Notes under the pieces: model-generated | Databases searched by the model: none | The model's input: only the letters and a program-made list of their open reading frames with translations | What the model was told of the DNA's origin: nothing | Made by a program: the position numbers and the translations under genes | Shown: piece by piece, positions 17,722-26,384 of the stretch | How the letters are laid out: the number at the start of each line of letters is the position of its first letter | How positions within the stretch are numbered: the stretch's first letter is position 1 | DNA from: a cf. Phormidesmis sp. LEGE 11477 | Lineage (GTDB): Bacteria > Cyanobacteriota > Cyanobacteriia > Phormidesmidales > Phormidesmidaceae | Length of the DNA stretch: 64,000 nt | Direction of reading: 5' to 3' | Assembly: GCF_015207105.1 (NCBI RefSeq) | Contig: NZ_JADEXO010000002.1 | Coordinates: 62,001 to 126,000, forward strand

Positions 17722-17770
17722 GATAGACTAAAATCTATGAGAAACAGTTCAGCATAGATTAAAATCTATC
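17722..17770. promoter_or_regulatory. Two similar palindromes 31 bp apart, operator-like
   Basis: ATAGACTAAAATCTAT (17723-17738) and ATAGATTAAAATCTAT (17754-17769) differ at one base. The second is a perfect inverted repeat ATAGAT-taaa-ATCTAT. Their start-to-start distance of 31 bases is close to three helical turns, so both would present on the same face of the DNA. This is the geometry of a site for a dimeric regulator bound cooperatively. They lie about 400 bases before the antiporter and 500 bases before the minus-strand hypothetical gene. The regulator is unknown. Confidence 0.5.
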
Positions 17771-17964
17771 TTTTGCCAATTACCTTCACAGAAGAAGTAG
17801 TTTTTCTCAGCCAGTTAAAGCCTGTCACTTTCGCGAACACTTCCAATCAAACACCTTTACAAACACCTCTATAAGACATGGAAAATCATCAATCAAACAA
17901 TTTCTCTCTCCCTCCACACAGATATCTTCAACGGTGTGATGTCTTTAGTAGCGTAACTGTGGCA

Positions 17965-18006
17965 GTTGTTACCTCATCTTGAGGTTGTCACTAGAAGTTG
18001 TCACTA
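17965..18006. repeat. Hairpin plus direct repeat upstream of the antiporter
   Basis: ACCTCA-tct-TGAGGT at 17971-17985 can form a six-pair hairpin. It is followed by two copies of a TTGTCACTA word (the second within AGTTGTCACTA) near 17985-18006. It is located 170-200 bases before the antiporter ATG, so it would fall in the leader if transcription begins further upstream. Confidence 0.4.
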
Positions 18007-18171
18007 ACCCAGCCCCAGTCTTCAACAGCTATAAATAGGCACTGAAGCATGCAGCTTGCTTAAGCCCTCTGTTGTGGACGAAACGCTCACACAATCCGAT
18101 AACTTTGTTCTTGAATTTTTTCTTTTCCGAATCATCTTTAAACCCTTTTTTGCCCCCAAAGGCGATTTACG

Positions 18172-19608
18172 ATGCTGCCAACTATCGATTATTGTCTATC
18201 CCATTTATCTTCTTTCCTAACCCCAAAAGCCTGGTCCACACTACCCACTCTTTTAGCCGAGACCCCAGAGGCGACTACCCCAGAATCTGAATATGGCTCC
18301 TGGGTGCTTGCAGGCGTTTTATTGACCCTAGTAACTATCTACGCAGCCAGTAAACTAGGCGGCGAGCTCTCTAAGCGACTCAACCTGCCGCCTGTACTTG
18401 GCGAACTGGTTGGGGGTGTTGTTGTTGGCGTCTCAGCGCTGCAGCTGCTGGTGTTTCCCGAATCTGGCGCGGTGGCGAGTGACTCACTGATCATGGGCAT
18501 TTTGCAGCAGCTAGGCAATCTGGATGCCACAGCAGTTGGTCATATCTTTGAAAGCCAAAGTGAAGTTATCTCTGTTCTCGCTGAACTAGGGGTGATTGTT
18601 CTACTTTTTGAAATCGGCTTAGAGTCAGACTTGCGCGAGCTGACAAAAGTTGGCTATCAGGCTGCCATTGTCGCGATTGTCGGTGTAGCCGCTCCGTTTT
18701 TACTAGGTACGGTCGGCCTAGTCGCAATATTTCATTCACCGGTTATTCCAGCAATTTTTGCCGGGGCGGCGCTGACCGCAACCAGTATTGGAATTACCTC
18801 AAAGGTACTCTCAGAGCTAGGACAGCTAAAGTCAACCGAAGGTCAGATTATTGTTGGCGCAGCAGTAATTGACGACGTGCTCGGCATCATTGTTTTGGCA
18901 GTAGTCGCTAGCCTCGCTAAAACGGGTGAAGTTGACCTGATAAACGTTGTTTATCTAATTTTCAGCGCGACAACTTTCTTGCTGGGTTCGATTCTATTGG
19001 GCAAATTCTTTAACCGCAGCTTTGTTGCGATCGCAGACAAACTACAGACGCGCGGTGCCCTATTAATTCCGGCGCTCTCCTTCGCGCTAGTCATGGCCTT
19101 TCTAGCCAACATCATTCATCTAGAAGCAATTCTAGGTGCCTTTGCAGCAGGCTTAGTGTTAGACGAAACTGACAAGCGCAAAGAACTCGATCAGCAGGTG
19201 CTACCCGTGGCTGATATTGCGGTACCGATCTTTTTTGTAACGGTCGGTGCCAAGGCTGACTTAGGCGTATTGAATCCAGCGGTCGCTGAGAATCGCGCCG
19301 GGCTGGTCATTGCCGCGTTTCTGCTCGCTGTGGCCATTATCGGTAAGGTCATCACCGGCTGGGCCGTCTTCGGCAAACCAGAGATCAATCGTTTGGCCAT
19401 TGGCGTCGGCATGGTTCCCCGTGGAGAAGTCGGTCTGGTATTTGCTGGCATCGGCTCAGCTAGCGGCGTCCTAGACAAGCCTTTAGAAGCGGCAATTATC
19501 GTCATGGTAATCTTGACCACTTTCCTCGCACCGCCTTTACTACAGCTGGTCTTAGATGAACCAGAAGGCGCATTGGAAGACGAGGCGGAGCTATCGCCGG
19601 TTGATTAG
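18172..19608 (+). CDS. Cation:proton antiporter of the CPA2 family, NhaS3-like
   Basis: The 478-residue protein has about twelve membrane helices. The CPA2 signature is the pair of aspartates in VGAAVIDDVLGIIVLAVV near residue 240. The family N-terminal helix LPPVLGELVGGVVVGVSAL and the ELGVIVLLFEIGLESDL helix are clear. The closest known relative by pattern is cyanobacterial NhaS3, a Na+(K+)/H+ antiporter of the thylakoid membrane, though no symbol is claimed. The N-terminal 30 residues before SEYGSWVLAG are hydrophilic and variable. The ATG at 18172 is kept, but a later start is possible. A clear terminator follows at 19653. Confidence 0.9.
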   Translation: MLPTIDYCLSHLSSFLTPKAWSTLPTLLAETPEATTPESEYGSWVLAGVLLTLVTIYAASKLGGELSKRLNLPPVLGELVGGVVVGVSALQLLVFPESGAVASDSLIMGILQQLGNLDATAVGHIFESQSEVISVLAELGVIVLLFEIGLESDLRELTKVGYQAAIVAIVGVAAPFLLGTVGLVAIFHSPVIPAIFAGAALTATSIGITSKVLSELGQLKSTEGQIIVGAAVIDDVLGIIVLAVVASLAKTGEVDLINVVYLIFSATTFLLGSILLGKFFNRSFVAIADKLQTRGALLIPALSFALVMAFLANIIHLEAILGAFAAGLVLDETDKRKELDQQVLPVADIAVPIFFVTVGAKADLGVLNPAVAENRAGLVIAAFLLAVAIIGKVITGWAVFGKPEINRLAIGVGMVPRGEVGLVFAGIGSASGVLDKPLEAAIIVMVILTTFLAPPLLQLVLDEPEGALEDEAELSPVD

Positions 19609-19652
19609 AATCTGCTGTTGACCGGGATCTATCAATTCCCTATCAGAACTAC

Positions 19653-19696
19653 GGTCATCTACAGCCTTTGCTATCTGGCGTAGATGACCTTTTTTG
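19653..19696 (+). terminator. Rho-independent terminator after the antiporter gene
   Basis: GGTCATCTAC (19653-19662) pairs perfectly with GTAGATGACC (19680-19689) around a 17-base loop, followed by TTTTTT. It lies 44 bases after the stop codon. Confidence 0.85.
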
Positions 19697-19981
19697 TTGA
19701 ACTCTGCTGGTAATTGATATAGCGTTTCTCTGATGCATCGGAGCCTGTAACGGATGCATCCAGGTACCTATTTAGGGTACGCATTGGAAAACCCCTCCCT
19801 TACGGTTCCCACAGGGAACCAAATCCCGTATCTCTAAACACATAGCCAATGTCCCCTCCGCCGGAGGGGTGGCCGAAGCGCAGTGGAGGTCGGGGTGGGT
19901 TTCGATATGTAGCGCTAAACAGGTGTGTATCTGATACAGGCAAGTCACTTAGTCCGTTGTCGCATACAGCCTTAGCATGAT
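19697..19981. repeat. Intergenic region rich in palindromes, probably dispersed repeat
   Basis: Within 285 bases there are three palindromic words: GGTTCCCACAGGGAACC (7-bp arms, about 19804-19820), CCCCTCCGCCGGAGGGG (8-bp arms, 19853-19869), and the word CGGATGCATCC near 19751. CGGATGCATCC is also present in the inverted repeat at 51057-51091. The segment around 19853-19905 is much richer in G+C than the surroundings. No gene is present. It lies between convergent antiporter and ABC exporter genes. Confidence 0.6.
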
Positions 19982-21757
19982 CTACCCTACCTTTTCACCC
20001 GTTTGTACTTTCCACAAGCCTGCATAGATTCCCTCTTTCGATAGCAGCTGTTCGTGAGTGCCACTTTCAACTAGCTTGCCTTGTTCCATCACATAGATAC
20101 AGTGAGCATTACGGACAGTAGAGAGACGGTGCGCGATCGCAATCACAGTTCTTTCCTTAGTAATCTTCTCAAGCGACTTTTGAATGGCTGCTTCAGTCTC
20201 ATTATCGACTGCCGAAGTCGCCTCATCTAGCACTAGAATTGGTGGGTTCTTGAGCAGGGCTCTAGCGATCGCTAGCCGCTGCCGCTGCCCGCCCGATAGC
20301 TTCTGACCTCTTTCGCCCACAATCGTGTCATATCCATCCGGCAGCCCGACGATAAAATCATGCGCCTCGGCCACATGCGCCGCTCTAGTGATTTCATCCA
20401 AAGTCGCATTAAAGCTGCCATAAGCAATATTTTCAGCAACCGTACCGTGAAACAAAAACACATCTTGACTAACTAGCCCAATTGACTTTCTTAGATCTTC
20501 TAACGTCAGCGACTGTACATCTAGGGCGTCTAAAAATATTTGCCCCGCGTTTACCTCATAGAAGCGCAGCAACAGTTTGACCAAAGTGCTTTTGCCTGAA
20601 CCGGTAGCGCCTACAATTGCAGTTGTTTTTCCAGCCGGAATTTTAAGAGAGAGATTATTGAGAATAGGCTGACGCTCGTGATAGCCAAAGGAAACATTCT
20701 CAAAGATGACTTCGCCACTCACCTGCGTAATTGGCAAAGCAGTTGTTCCCGGATGGATAGCGACAGGCGTATCCAACAGGTTCAGCACGCGGCGAGTTGA
20801 GGCCATCGCTCTCTGGTATTGATCAAGCGTTTCTCCTAGCCTGGTCAGCGGCCAAAGCAAACGCTGCGTCAGAAAAACCAGCACTGTATAGGTGCCCGCT
20901 TCTAGGTTGCCAGCCGCCGTCGCCAGTCCCCCATAGAACAGAATGCCGGTAAATCCAATCAGAATAATAATCCGAATCAAAGGGATGAACGCGGCGCTTA
21001 GAACAATCATTTGGCGATTGCTGATTTTGTAAGCTTGGCTTTCGCGGCTGAGCTGATCTAGCTCGTAGCCTTCAGCGGTAAAGCTTTTGATAGTGGCGAC
21101 GCCAGTCAGGTTGTTGATCAGCCGGGCGTTGATCAGGCCCGCTTTGTCTCGTACGTCAGCGTAGCGAGGGGCCAAGAATTTCTGAAAGGCGATCGCCCCG
21201 CCCACAATTAACGGCATCGGCACCAGTGCCATCCAAGCGAGTCCCGGCGCTAGCGCAAAAAATACTGCGCCAATAATCAGCACCGTCGCCGCCATCTGAA
21301 TCAGCTGATTCGCACCTCGATCTAAAAAGCGCTCTAGCTGGTTAATATCATCGTTCAGCATCGACATTAGCTGGCCAGTACTGCGCTCTTCAAAATAGGC
21401 CAGCTCTAGGTTCTGCACATGCCCATAAGCGTCTATGCGTAAGTTATGTTCCACCGACTGCGACAGGTTGCGCCACAGCAGCTCGTACGCATACTGAAAG
21501 GCAGATTCTAGAATCCAAACCAGGAAAGTCAAGGCAGAGAGCAAGACGAACTGTGATCGCAACTCCACCACGCCCCATCTCGCCAGAATCGAGTTCTGCT
21601 GATCGACCACGATATCAATCGCCACACCGATCAACGCCGGGGGAGCCAGATCGAAAACTGTATTAAGCAACGAACATAGGCTAGCCAACCACGCCTGCGA
21701 CCGATACTTTCGGCCATAGGTTAGCAGCCGCCTAAACGGATGAGTAGAAGAAGACAT
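19982..21757 (-). CDS. ABC exporter, fused permease and ATPase (MsbA/MdlB type)
   Basis: The protein has 591 residues: a six-helix type-1 exporter domain (about 1-320) followed by a nucleotide-binding domain. In the latter are Walker A GATGSGKSTLVKLLL near residue 380, the Q-loop SIGLVSQDVFLF, the signature LSGGQRQRLAIARALL, Walker B PILVLDEATSAVD and the switch His in AIAHRLSTV. One copy of each domain means it works as a homodimer (or with a partner not found here). Substrates of such half-exporters include lipids, peptides and drugs, and cannot be inferred. It faces the antiporter gene across the palindrome-rich spacer and lies 156 bases downstream of the 864-residue protein gene on the same strand. 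Confidence 0.92.
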   Translation of the reverse strand: MSSSTHPFRRLLTYGRKYRSQAWLASLCSLLNTVFDLAPPALIGVAIDIVVDQQNSILARWGVVELRSQFVLLSALTFLVWILESAFQYAYELLWRNLSQSVEHNLRIDAYGHVQNLELAYFEERSTGQLMSMLNDDINQLERFLDRGANQLIQMAATVLIIGAVFFALAPGLAWMALVPMPLIVGGAIAFQKFLAPRYADVRDKAGLINARLINNLTGVATIKSFTAEGYELDQLSRESQAYKISNRQMIVLSAAFIPLIRIIILIGFTGILFYGGLATAAGNLEAGTYTVLVFLTQRLLWPLTRLGETLDQYQRAMASTRRVLNLLDTPVAIHPGTTALPITQVSGEVIFENVSFGYHERQPILNNLSLKIPAGKTTAIVGATGSGKSTLVKLLLRFYEVNAGQIFLDALDVQSLTLEDLRKSIGLVSQDVFLFHGTVAENIAYGSFNATLDEITRAAHVAEAHDFIVGLPDGYDTIVGERGQKLSGGQRQRLAIARALLKNPPILVLDEATSAVDNETEAAIQKSLEKITKERTVIAIAHRLSTVRNAHCIYVMEQGKLVESGTHEQLLSKEGIYAGLWKVQTGEKVG

Positions 21758-21903
21758 AGCAAACTAGCGAAAATCGCCAAAAACTAGGAGGCTTTCGCTA
21801 GGACTATAGCAAAACAGAACAGCCGAGTATCTCCACCCAATTGACCAGTCAGATCAAAGAGTCGTAAGCGGCGGCGGCTTAAGTAAGCAATGCTCAGAAT
21901 GGC

Positions 21904-21923
21904 TTAGATAGATTTAGATAGAT
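21904..21923. repeat. 10-bp duplication across a stop codon
   Basis: TTAGATAGAT occurs twice in tandem at 21904-21913 and 21914-21923. The second copy contains the stop codon (TTA, minus strand TAA) of the 864-residue protein, the first repeats it directly after the stop. Confidence 0.85.
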
Positions 21924-24508
21924 ATAGTTGCAGATGAAGATTCGACCATTGGAGATCCAACCACTGAGGCAGGCGCTACTGAGTCAAGGGCTGCTAGATC
22001 AACGGCTTCAGACCCAACAACTTCAGACTTGGTAACTTCAGGCTTGGCAACTTCAGACTCGGCAACAGAACTTTCAATGGGCGCTGCTTTATCTGTTTCT
22101 GCCTCAGCAGCGACAACATCAACTAGACCCAAATCGTCTATAACCCAACCAAGCGCATTATCTAGAAATAAACCAGTTTCTTCTACCGATAGTTGAACCG
22201 GAGTCACCTCAAGGCTGTCCACCTCCGGCGCGAGCAGATCTTCAGACGTCAGGTTTTCTCGTGCTTGCTTAAACTCATCGGCTTTCAGCTCAGGTACAAG
22301 TTCATCCAAGGACTGCACCGCACTTTCAGAGATCTCAAATTCTCCTAAATCATTCACAATGCAGAACGAAGCTCCCTTGGCAGGCATTTCTTCTGTCGCA
22401 AACAATACTTCCAAAGAGTCTTCAGATTCTACGATCTCAATAGCTTTGGGATCTACTATCTCAATGGTCTCGGAATCTACTATCTCAGTGGTTTGGAGCT
22501 CTGCAGCCTTAGTATCTGCAATCTCGATAGCTTTGTTATCTACAGTCGTAGGATCTACAACCTTGATATCTACAACCTTGGTATCTGGGGTCTTGATAGC
22601 TTTATTATCTACAGCCTTGGTATTTGCAACCTTAGTATCTACAGCTTTAGAAACTACAGCCTTGGCATCTACGATTTCGATAGCTTTGTTATTTGTAACT
22701 TCGATACTTTTAGCGACTGCGACCTCAGTGCCCTTAACACTTTCGACTTTGACACTTCTAACGTCTGCGATTTCAATAGCTTCAGCCGTTTGCACCTTGG
22801 CCTGAGGCTCTTTAGTCAGCGCTGCTAAAGAAATCATCTGCGGTTGAGTCTTTACGCGCTTAACCGTACGACTATTGACCGCACGACTATTGACCGAATG
22901 ACGACCGACTGCCCGGCGACCAGCTAATTGACGACCGGCTACTTGACGACCAGCTACTTGGCGACCGACTGTCTGGCGACCGACTGTCTGACTAGCTGTA
23001 TGACTTGTCGGTAAGATCTCAAGAATTCTCTTTCCGAGTGTGGCCGCTTTCTTCTCCGCTCGGCGATGGGATGCTGCTGCCACCATGCTCGATGCGATCG
23101 CAACACCCAGCAAGGTCTTAGCAACACTGCCGTTGGGTAGCAGCGGCAACAGGGTCTGTGCAGCCGTCATAGACTGAGCATTGTAGACAGGTGTGCCATC
23201 GGCCATGATCGTCGATCCTGGAGCCGATTCTGGCGAAGCTGCCAGAATGCTATCGCGCTCCGAGTGATAGCTGTCTAATACGGTTCGCTCAGCATTCAGC
23301 TCTCTTTGAAGGCTTTCGTATTCACCGATCTTGCTAGATAAGCGCTGCTGACGGCTCGATAAGCCAATTTCGAGTGCGGCCAGCTTGCGCTGGCGAAGCT
23401 GCTGAACTCTCTGCTGATGAGTTTCAACCAATAAGTCACCATACGTCTCGACAGCGATCTTCGCGTAATTAGTCAGCCCCGCAATCTGGTTTCCAGCCGT
23501 CATATAGCGACTGAGTACTTCTCTAGCAGCGGTTTGGGTTTTTCCAAGCAGCGTTTGATATTCACCATAGAGCTGGTTGAGCGCAGTGCCATCGGCATTG
23601 ACCTGGCTATATTCTTTTTGAATGTTCTCTTCTACAGCAACGAGCTGCTGCCATAGCGCCTGATAGTTCGCGTCTTCGGCCAAGATATCCTCGGCGCTAC
23701 CAGCCGCTACATTGGCGAAAGATAGCTGGGTTGTGAGCCGCTCAACTCGCAGGTGAGTTTGGTCTAATTCAATGTCAAGCTGCCGTTCTTGGCCCGAAAC
23801 TTCTGCAATGCGATCGCCTAGGGCCGTTTTGTAGGCGCTGATATCCCCTTGCCCATGCTGCCGCGAGAAATCCTTGAGCTGTTCTTCTAGACGCTGGACT
23901 TTAGCTGTGATGGCAGGAAGCTGCGAACGGATGTAGGTCAACCGGCGGCAGCTATCGTCTACGCAGCTTTTTGCTCGTCTGGTATCAGAAGCTACCTTGG
24001 CGATGACCAATTGCACAGCGCTGTTAGTCTGCGCGGTATTGGCCTGCGTAGCATAGGAGAGAGACCAGCTACTGTCTGTATTAGCGACGGCGGGGGATAG
24101 CTGCTCACTAGCCGACGCGAGAGCAGAGCTGTGGCTAAAAGAGACTGGTGGCACCTGATCGACTTGAGGTGCGATCGCCTGCGACTGATTGAATGCTTGG
24201 GGGGTCTGTGCTGGTTGAGTAACCGCGTCTAGGTGCTGCGAGATGTCGTATGAGGGGGTAGCAGCATTGGCAAACGAGTTGGCGATCGCGCTTTTGCTAG
24301 CAAACGGAACTAGCGCTGTAGCTGACGCTAGCATGAGCACGCGCGATAAAGCATTCTTGCGGCTTTTTTTCTGCTTGCTTCGAGCTGGCAAAGGCCCAGA
24401 GGTCTGTCCCAATTGAGAGGTTTGGCCGATAGGCGAGTCGACAGACAAGCTGACAGCAGCAGAAAAATTGCTTTGAATACGGCTAGCTTTTTGCATCAAA
24501 ATATCCAA
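21914..24508 (-). CDS. Large repeat-rich coiled-coil protein, probably exported or envelope-associated
   Basis: The protein has 864 residues and no recognised enzymatic domain. A basic stretch ending RSKQKKSRKNA is followed by LSRVLMLASATALVPFASKS, which looks like a long-n-region signal peptide or membrane anchor at about residues 45-75. Residues about 150-420 are rich in heptad-like Leu/Gln/Glu and predicted coiled coil, with two cysteines in CVDDSC. A short hydrophobic stretch lies near 455-485. Then come pentapeptide repeats of the form VGRQ/VAGRQ (about 500-545), and a long low-complexity region in which VDxKA and IEIVD-like words recur (about 580-730). The C-terminus is acidic. The start could be ATG 24508 or the Met five codons later. 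Its DNA shows 15-bp tandem units. Function unknown. Confidence 0.7.
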   Translation of the reverse strand: MDILMQKASRIQSNFSAAVSLSVDSPIGQTSQLGQTSGPLPARSKQKKSRKNALSRVLMLASATALVPFASKSAIANSFANAATPSYDISQHLDAVTQPAQTPQAFNQSQAIAPQVDQVPPVSFSHSSALASASEQLSPAVANTDSSWSLSYATQANTAQTNSAVQLVIAKVASDTRRAKSCVDDSCRRLTYIRSQLPAITAKVQRLEEQLKDFSRQHGQGDISAYKTALGDRIAEVSGQERQLDIELDQTHLRVERLTTQLSFANVAAGSAEDILAEDANYQALWQQLVAVEENIQKEYSQVNADGTALNQLYGEYQTLLGKTQTAAREVLSRYMTAGNQIAGLTNYAKIAVETYGDLLVETHQQRVQQLRQRKLAALEIGLSSRQQRLSSKIGEYESLQRELNAERTVLDSYHSERDSILAASPESAPGSTIMADGTPVYNAQSMTAAQTLLPLLPNGSVAKTLLGVAIASSMVAAASHRRAEKKAATLGKRILEILPTSHTASQTVGRQTVGRQVAGRQVAGRQLAGRRAVGRHSVNSRAVNSRTVKRVKTQPQMISLAALTKEPQAKVQTAEAIEIADVRSVKVESVKGTEVAVAKSIEVTNNKAIEIVDAKAVVSKAVDTKVANTKAVDNKAIKTPDTKVVDIKVVDPTTVDNKAIEIADTKAAELQTTEIVDSETIEIVDPKAIEIVESEDSLEVLFATEEMPAKGASFCIVNDLGEFEISESAVQSLDELVPELKADEFKQARENLTSEDLLAPEVDSLEVTPVQLSVEETGLFLDNALGWVIDDLGLVDVVAAEAETDKAAPIESSVAESEVAKPEVTKSEVVGSEAVDLAALDSVAPASVVGSPMVESSSATISI
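22860..22995. repeat. 15-bp tandem units coding for pentapeptide repeats
   Basis: On the minus strand successive 15-base units encode TVGRQ, TVGRQ, VAGRQ, VAGRQ, LAGRR, AVGRH, SVNSR and AVNSR inside the 864-residue protein. The first units are almost identical in DNA (CGACCGACTGTCTGG and CGACCGACTGTCTGA on the plus strand), the last ones have diverged, so the array seems to grow at one end. Confidence 0.8.
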
Positions 24509-24662
24509 CTGATTGCTTAGCGGCCCCTAGTACAGCTTACCTGTAGAAAAACCACTGGATAGTTACAGGCTACTCGAAATGAAGGGGGGTGTAACATTTT
24601 CGAGGGAGACTTTATAGTTTCTAGAAGCGGGCTACTTAGTCTCTTTATGTAAATACAAAGCA

Positions 24663-25859
24663 ATGACCTATAGCTATCGCGATTTAGCCGACCTGTATCG
24701 CAGCACCCTATTCGACAACGTCATTCCCTTTTGGGAAAAGCACTCGGTCGATACCCAGTATGGTGGCTACTTTACCTGTCTAGACGCTGAGGGAAGTGTC
24801 TACGATACTGACAAATTCATTTGGCTACAGAACAGACAGGTGTGGACGTTCTCTATGCTTTACAACCAAGCAGAAAGCGTATCGGCTCAAAAAAAGGAGA
24901 GCTGGCTCAAGCTAGCTCAAGCTGGCGCAGATTTTCTAGCTAAGTACGGTCGAGACCCGGACGGAAACTGGTTCTTTTCTTTGACTCAGCAAGGACAGCC
25001 GCTGGTTCAGCCGTACAACATTTTTTCAGATTGCTTCGCGGCCATGGCATTTAGCCAGTATGCCCTGGCCTCGGGTAGCGAGGCGGCTAAAGAAACTTCG
25101 CTTCAGGCATATCACAACGTTCTACGCAGGCAATCCAATCCGAAAGGAACTTACAACAAGGCATATCCAGGAACCCGACCGCTAAGGTCGCTAGCGGTGC
25201 CAATGATTTTAGCCAATCTATCTTTGGAAATGGACTGGCTGCTAGCAGACAATCAGCTAGACGAAGTACTAGCCAAAACAGTCCACGAGGTGATCAGCGT
25301 CTTTCTAGATAAAGAGCAAGGGCTGATGTACGAACATGTAGCTAGTGACGGAGCGCGCGTGGACTGCTACGAAGGACGTCTAATCAATCCAGGGCATGGG
25401 ATTGAAGCCATGTGGTTCATGATGGCGATCGCCCAGCGTCAGCAAAACACCCAGCTCATCCACCGGGCCACAGAGGTTATCCTCAGCATTCTCGATTTTG
25501 CCTGGGACCAGCAATACGGCGGCCTATACTACTTCATGGACGTAGCAGGTCATCCACCTCAGCAGCTAGAGTGGGATCAAAAGCTATGGTGGGTGCATCT
25601 AGAGACGTTAGTAGCTCTGGCAATGGCATACCGACTAACCAACCGAAAAGACTGCTGGACTTGGTATCAAAAAGTACACGACTATACCTGGAGCCATTTC
25701 CCCAGCGAGCAGGGCGAATGGTATGGCTATCTCAACCGCCGTGGAGAGGTGCTGCTACCGCTAAAAGGAGGAAAGTGGAAGGGGTGCTTTCACGTGCCTC
25801 GGGCGATGTACCTGTGCTGGCAAGAATTTGAGCAGCTAAGCGGGCAAGCCTCTGCATAA
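24663..25859 (+). CDS. AGE family epimerase/isomerase (N-acylglucosamine 2-epimerase-like)
   Basis: The protein has 398 residues, the full length of AGE enzymes with an (alpha/alpha)6 barrel. It begins [20 protein letters not shown], and has [20 protein letters not shown] with the conserved Arg-containing [12 protein letters not shown] immediately after. Conserved active-site His positions are visible in [13 protein letters not shown] and in [17 protein letters not shown] members interconvert N-acylglucosamine and N-acylmannosamine, or isomerise/epimerise free sugars such as mannose and cellobiose; the specificity cannot be read here. ATG at 24663. The closest downstream gene, arfB, is unrelated. 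A possible sugar role fits the glycosyltransferase neighbourhood only loosely. Confidence 0.9.
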   Translation: MTYSYRDLADLYRSTLFDNVIPFWEKHSVDTQYGGYFTCLDAEGSVYDTDKFIWLQNRQVWTFSMLYNQAESVSAQKKESWLKLAQAGADFLAKYGRDPDGNWFFSLTQQGQPLVQPYNIFSDCFAAMAFSQYALASGSEAAKETSLQAYHNVLRRQSNPKGTYNKAYPGTRPLRSLAVPMILANLSLEMDWLLADNQLDEVLAKTVHEVISVFLDKEQGLMYEHVASDGARVDCYEGRLINPGHGIEAMWFMMAIAQRQQNTQLIHRATEVILSILDFAWDQQYGGLYYFMDVAGHPPQQLEWDQKLWWVHLETLVALAMAYRLTNRKDCWTWYQKVHDYTWSHFPSEQGEWYGYLNRRGEVLLPLKGGKWKGCFHVPRAMYLCWQEFEQLSGQASA

Positions 25860-25915
25860 CATTCGATCACCGTTGGCACCACCGCTGATCAATCGACTGC
25901 TAAATCAGGCGACTA

Positions 25916-25943
25916 CTGACTAAACCGTTCTGACTAAACCGTT
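25916..25943. repeat. 14-bp tandem duplication upstream of arfB
   Basis: CTGACTAAACCGTT occurs at 25916-25929 and 25930-25943, followed by a degraded third copy (CTGGACTAAGACT) that runs into the arfB start codon at 25957. It occupies the place of the arfB ribosome-binding region. Confidence 0.9.
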
Positions 25944-25956
25944 CTGGACTAAGACT

Positions 25957-26373
25957 ATGCTGAGAATTTCCAATATGGTCTCGATTCCAGATAGCGAGAT
26001 TGAGATCAGCGCGATTCGCTCTCAGGGCGCGGGTGGCCAAAATGTCAACAAGGTGGCAACAGCCGTGCATCTGCGTTTTGATGTCGGCGCGTCTTCTCTG
26101 CCAGATTTTTACAAGCGACGGCTGTTGGCGCGTCAAGACAAGCGACTGACCAAAGATGGCGTGATTGTGATCAAGTCACAAGAGCATCGTACTCAGGTGC
26201 GGAATAAAGAAGAAGCGCTGAAGCGATTGCAGCAGATGGTAAAGGCAGTCGCAATATTGCCAAAGGCGCGGCGGGTGACCAAACCAAGTCGGAGCGCTAA
26301 GCGGCGGCGATTGGAAAGTAAGGCAAGGCGATCGCAGCTCAAAGCCTCCCGCAAGAAAGTCGATCTTGACTAG
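25957..26373 (+). CDS. arfB: Peptidyl-tRNA hydrolase ArfB (YaeJ family, stalled-ribosome rescue)
   Basis: A 138-residue release-factor-like protein. The hydrolytic GGQ motif is in RSQGAGGQNVNKVATAV (GGQ at residues 26-28), followed by the RF-1 domain and a Lys/Arg-rich C-terminal tail (RSAKRRRLESKARRSQLKAS). In ArfB this tail enters the empty mRNA channel of a stalled ribosome. It frees peptides from ribosomes on messages lacking a stop codon. The length and lack of codon-recognition domains distinguish it from PrfA/PrfB. Start: ATG 25957, or the Met at residue 7 nearer the family start. It converges with the GT39 gene, with 11 bases between stop codons. Confidence 0.93.
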   Translation: MLRISNMVSIPDSEIEISAIRSQGAGGQNVNKVATAVHLRFDVGASSLPDFYKRRLLARQDKRLTKDGVIVIKSQEHRTQVRNKEEALKRLQQMVKAVAILPKARRVTKPSRSAKRRRLESKARRSQLKASRKKVDLD

Positions 26374-26384
26374 GGCTCCACGTT

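Larger units (their letters stand above)
17224..18171. other. Gene-free regulatory region between DUF4129 operon and antiporter
   Basis: About 950 bases, A/T-richer than its flanks, between divergent transcription units. No gene is supported. A frame from 18072 overlaps the antiporter start but reads like noise. It contains the paired palindromes at 17722-17770, and a 6-bp hairpin ACCTCA/TGAGGT at 17971-17985 followed by the direct repeat AGTTGTCACTA. A long 5' untranslated region or a small RNA is possible, but neither can be shown here. Confidence 0.55.

Noticed and set aside
18072-18290. 72-codon frame overlapping the antiporter start
   Set aside because: Overlaps the antiporter in another frame, Phe/Pro-rich with no motif.
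22359-22828. Two plus-strand frames of 148 and 111 codons with Ser/Thr/Ile or Tyr/Asn/Leu patterns
   Set aside because: They are reflections of the minus-strand low-complexity repeats, without own start signals.
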